Assembly: GCA_002695025.1 (NCBI GenBank)
Contig: NZNV01000017.1
Location: forward strand, 124,001-188,000
Direction: 5' to 3'
Source: Owenweeksia sp.
Lineage (GTDB): Bacteria; Bacteroidota; Bacteroidia; Flavobacteriales; Schleiferiaceae
DNA length: 64,000 nucleotides
Shown here: positions 62,275 through 64,000 of the stretch, piece by piece
How positions within the stretch are numbered: position 1 is the stretch's first letter
Layout: each line of letters starts with the position of its first letter
Made by a program: the position numbers and the translations under genes
The notes under the pieces: model-generated
Told to the model about the DNA's origin: nothing
The model's input: the letters and a program-made list of their open reading frames with translations, nothing else
The model's database searches: none

Positions 62275-64000
62275 TTAACTCTGTTTATCCAGTACAAGAG
62301 GTTCATTGATCTTGTCGATCATCAACGAAAAAAACTGTTTTAAGAGCGGGTAATCTTCAGAGGAGTACATACTCTCATTCAGTTCATACCGGAATTGCAC
62401 CTGTATCATTTTACCCACCTTAATTACCTGGTACATAAAGCTGCCCTTGCCATCTGGTAAAACGATCCGGGCTGGTTCCGGGTTGGCGTCCATATGATAG
62501 TTATCCGGTAAATGATACGTTATGGAATAGTTTTCGGCCTGCCGATAGCCAAAATCCACGGGGTAAGTGCGGTTTTCAGACTTGAAGGGATTATCCGAAA
62601 AGGAAAACATGAACGAGGGTGTGATCAATAGTTTTGAACCCAGTTTTTCAATGGAACCGCTGTGGATATCCATGGTGAGCATCAGGTCTTGTTCGGGGGC
62701 TTCGAAACCGTTCATGGCCGGGTTGGATATTTTGTAATTGGAGTAGTCATTAGCCAAAGCGGCAATATATTCTTCTGAAGAACCTTCATTATTCACTTTT
62801 AACCTTTCCAGGAAAGCGTGGTAACCGCTAAAATTCCGCTGTACGTTAGCAGACCATTCGGATTCAGAGAGCCTGGCAACCACGGCCGTAGAAGTAATTC
62901 CCTTTTGGGTGGAGCTGAGGTTTACCCACCCTCTCTGGCTGGGATGTACCAGGCGGGCCGTGCCGTTAAGCGTACGGAAGGGAAGAGTTCCGGGAAGGCA
63001 ACTAGCGCAGGAGGCATCCATAAAAACCAGGGAAGAATCTATGATAACGGCTGCCACCACATGGTTAAACTGACTAAGCGAAGCATAAGAGGTACGTACC
63101 ATTCCATGATCACGCGTGCTGGCTACCACGGGGTAACTTTCCACTCCTTGCTGGTTCAGCAGGTTAACCAACATCAGGTTAATCTCAGCGGAGGAACCTT
63201 CACCTTGCTTAAAAACATCACGAAGGCTGCTATTGGTCAGGGTCCTTAATTTACCGTTGAACTTTACATATTGTAAAATGGACAGGTAGGTATTCAGGAC
63301 AATTTCTTCGGGAGTATTGCCCTGCAGTTGCAATTGTTCCAATACGTAACGGCCATCATTCCGGTCAGAGATATAACCTCCAAAGCCTTTGTGTTCCAGG
63401 AATTGTTTGTCTATAGAAGCCCAGTCCCGTGAATAGACGTCAACGGTGGAATACGGGAATTTAACCGAAAGAAGTTCAAACTTGATGGAACTCATAAAAT
63501 TCCTGGCAGATGAGAGGTAGGGCTCTTCCCTGAAAGCTTCCACCTCACGGGCCACATAGGTGTGAAGGGTACTGTGAGAGTTGATGTCATAGGAGCCGCG
63601 GTCTCCGCTATTGCCAAATTGGGTGTGGCGGTTGTCATACTGTATGGTAAACTTCTGGTTTTCTCCCTTCAGGGGTAGTGACTCCACCTTTATATACCCA
63701 TGAATGGATTTATTATAATTGAAGTACTCGGGTAGTAAAACCTTGTAACGACTGTATTCTACGGGATACATACTCTGGAAATCCCAGGGTTGCAGGTTAA
63801 AGAGAAAGTCGGAGATAATGGAGTATTCGATTTCTACAATATCACCCACACCCACTTGTACGGCATTGAAAAAAACCTTATCCAGATTATCGCTTATGGA
63901 TTCTTCAAACTCATTGTCATTGGACATTTTGTAACTCTCAACTTTACCATTCTCCAGTTTATAGGTAGTTACTTTTAGTTTGGTCAGTTTTTCGCGGTTA
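62275..64000 (-). CDS. DUF3857-family protein without the transglutaminase Cys (5' end outside window)
   Basis: The frame extends through the right edge without a start, so the N-terminus is missing; the visible part has about 575 residues. It starts in the DUF3857 region (KVTTYKLENGKVESYKMSND, IVEIEYSIISDFLFNLQPWD) and continues through the transglutaminase-like fold, where the position that holds Cys in its partner reads GEGSSAEINLMLVNLL, so the catalytic cysteine is absent. The conserved His (FNHVVAAVI) remains. It probably has a structural or binding role. It adjoins the catalytic paralogue by one base. Confidence 0.85.
   Translation of the reverse strand, partial: NREKLTKLKVTTYKLENGKVESYKMSNDNEFEESISDNLDKVFFNAVQVGVGDIVEIEYSIISDFLFNLQPWDFQSMYPVEYSRYKVLLPEYFNYNKSIHGYIKVESLPLKGENQKFTIQYDNRHTQFGNSGDRGSYDINSHSTLHTYVAREVEAFREEPYLSSARNFMSSIKFELLSVKFPYSTVDVYSRDWASIDKQFLEHKGFGGYISDRNDGRYVLEQLQLQGNTPEEIVLNTYLSILQYVKFNGKLRTLTNSSLRDVFKQGEGSSAEINLMLVNLLNQQGVESYPVVASTRDHGMVRTSYASLSQFNHVVAAVIIDSSLVFMDASCASCLPGTLPFRTLNGTARLVHPSQRGWVNLSSTQKGITSTAVVARLSESEWSANVQRNFSGYHAFLERLKVNNEGSSEEYIAALANDYSNYKISNPAMNGFEAPEQDLMLTMDIHSGSIEKLGSKLLITPSFMFSFSDNPFKSENRTYPVDFGYRQAENYSITYHLPDNYHMDANPEPARIVLPDGKGSFMYQVIKVGKMIQVQFRYELNESMYSSEDYPLLKQFFSLMIDKINEPLVLDKQS

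Noticed and set aside
1-64000. tRNA, rRNA, CRISPR, prophage or insertion sequence
   Set aside because: No tRNA-like cloverleaf, regularly spaced repeats, transposase motif or integrase motif was seen by reading. A dedicated RNA search would be needed to exclude small RNAs.

Overview
The window is a gene-dense chromosomal stretch from a member of the Bacteroidota, most likely a flavobacterium-like (Flavobacteriales) organism. Support comes from several independent signs: two secreted proteins with type IX secretion (T9SS) C-terminal sorting domains, a PorV/PorQ-family outer-membrane protein, many SPII lipoproteins and outer-membrane barrels, promoters with the Bacteroidota -7 box TAnnTTTG, a Wzm/Wzt-type glycan exporter, an S9 dipeptidyl peptidase and a POT peptide transporter. 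No rRNA, tRNA, CRISPR array, prophage or insertion sequence was seen. About 58 protein genes are annotated, the two at the window edges partial, including one 56-codon gene on the minus strand at 7596-7766.

Layout. 1-2.2 kb: partial PorV-like gene diverging from pssA-purS. 2.2-4.0 kb: a minus-strand three-gene envelope cassette (His-rich lipoprotein, CDVCGC barrel, small CxGxC membrane protein) that looks like a metal-handling module. 4.0-12.4 kb: AcpH-like phosphodiesterase, GNAT-nitrilase fusion, M23 lipoprotein, fumarase, PagL-like lipid A deacylase, amidohydrolase lipoprotein. 13.2-26.8 kb: fatty-acid degradation: acyl-CoA synthetase, a secreted coiled-coil protein, a MarR-type regulator, FadN-like multifunctional enzyme, FadA-like thiolase and, after an unrelated block of about 5 kb (CDP-alcohol phosphotransferase, T9SS protein, ECF sigma factor with a membrane partner), a FadE-like acyl-CoA dehydrogenase. 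26.8-47.9 kb: mixed housekeeping and envelope genes: Crp-type regulator, diheme cytochrome, T9SS protein, thioesterase-Dps, LPG-synthase-type membrane protein, GT39 transferase, DUF1015, thioredoxin, POT transporter, S9 peptidase, FAD oxidase, a large PAS/GAF histidine kinase with a CheY-like regulator, class III aminotransferase, VTT membrane protein. 48.0-54.6 kb: surface-glycan locus (O-antigen ligase, two GT2 transferases, sulfotransferase, Wzt, Wzm). 54.6-64 kb: recG, three tandem paralogous small membrane proteins, DUF4173 protein, winged-helix regulator, membrane protein, and two DUF3857/transglutaminase-like proteins.

The strongest regulatory signal is a pair of long perfect palindromes sharing the 18-bp core TATTATGCGCGCATAATA, one before the marR-fadN-fadA operon (15791-15814) and one before fadE (24853-24878). 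Each palindrome centre lies exactly 17.5 bp upstream of a -7-like box, so the MarR protein very probably autoregulates and controls the detached fadE gene. Other points worth checking are the metal-like cassette, a candidate short RNA after purS, a 5'-UTR hairpin that would mask a ribosome binding site, the sigma factor partner that joins an inner-membrane helix to a barrel-like domain, and the sulfotransferase-containing glycan export locus.
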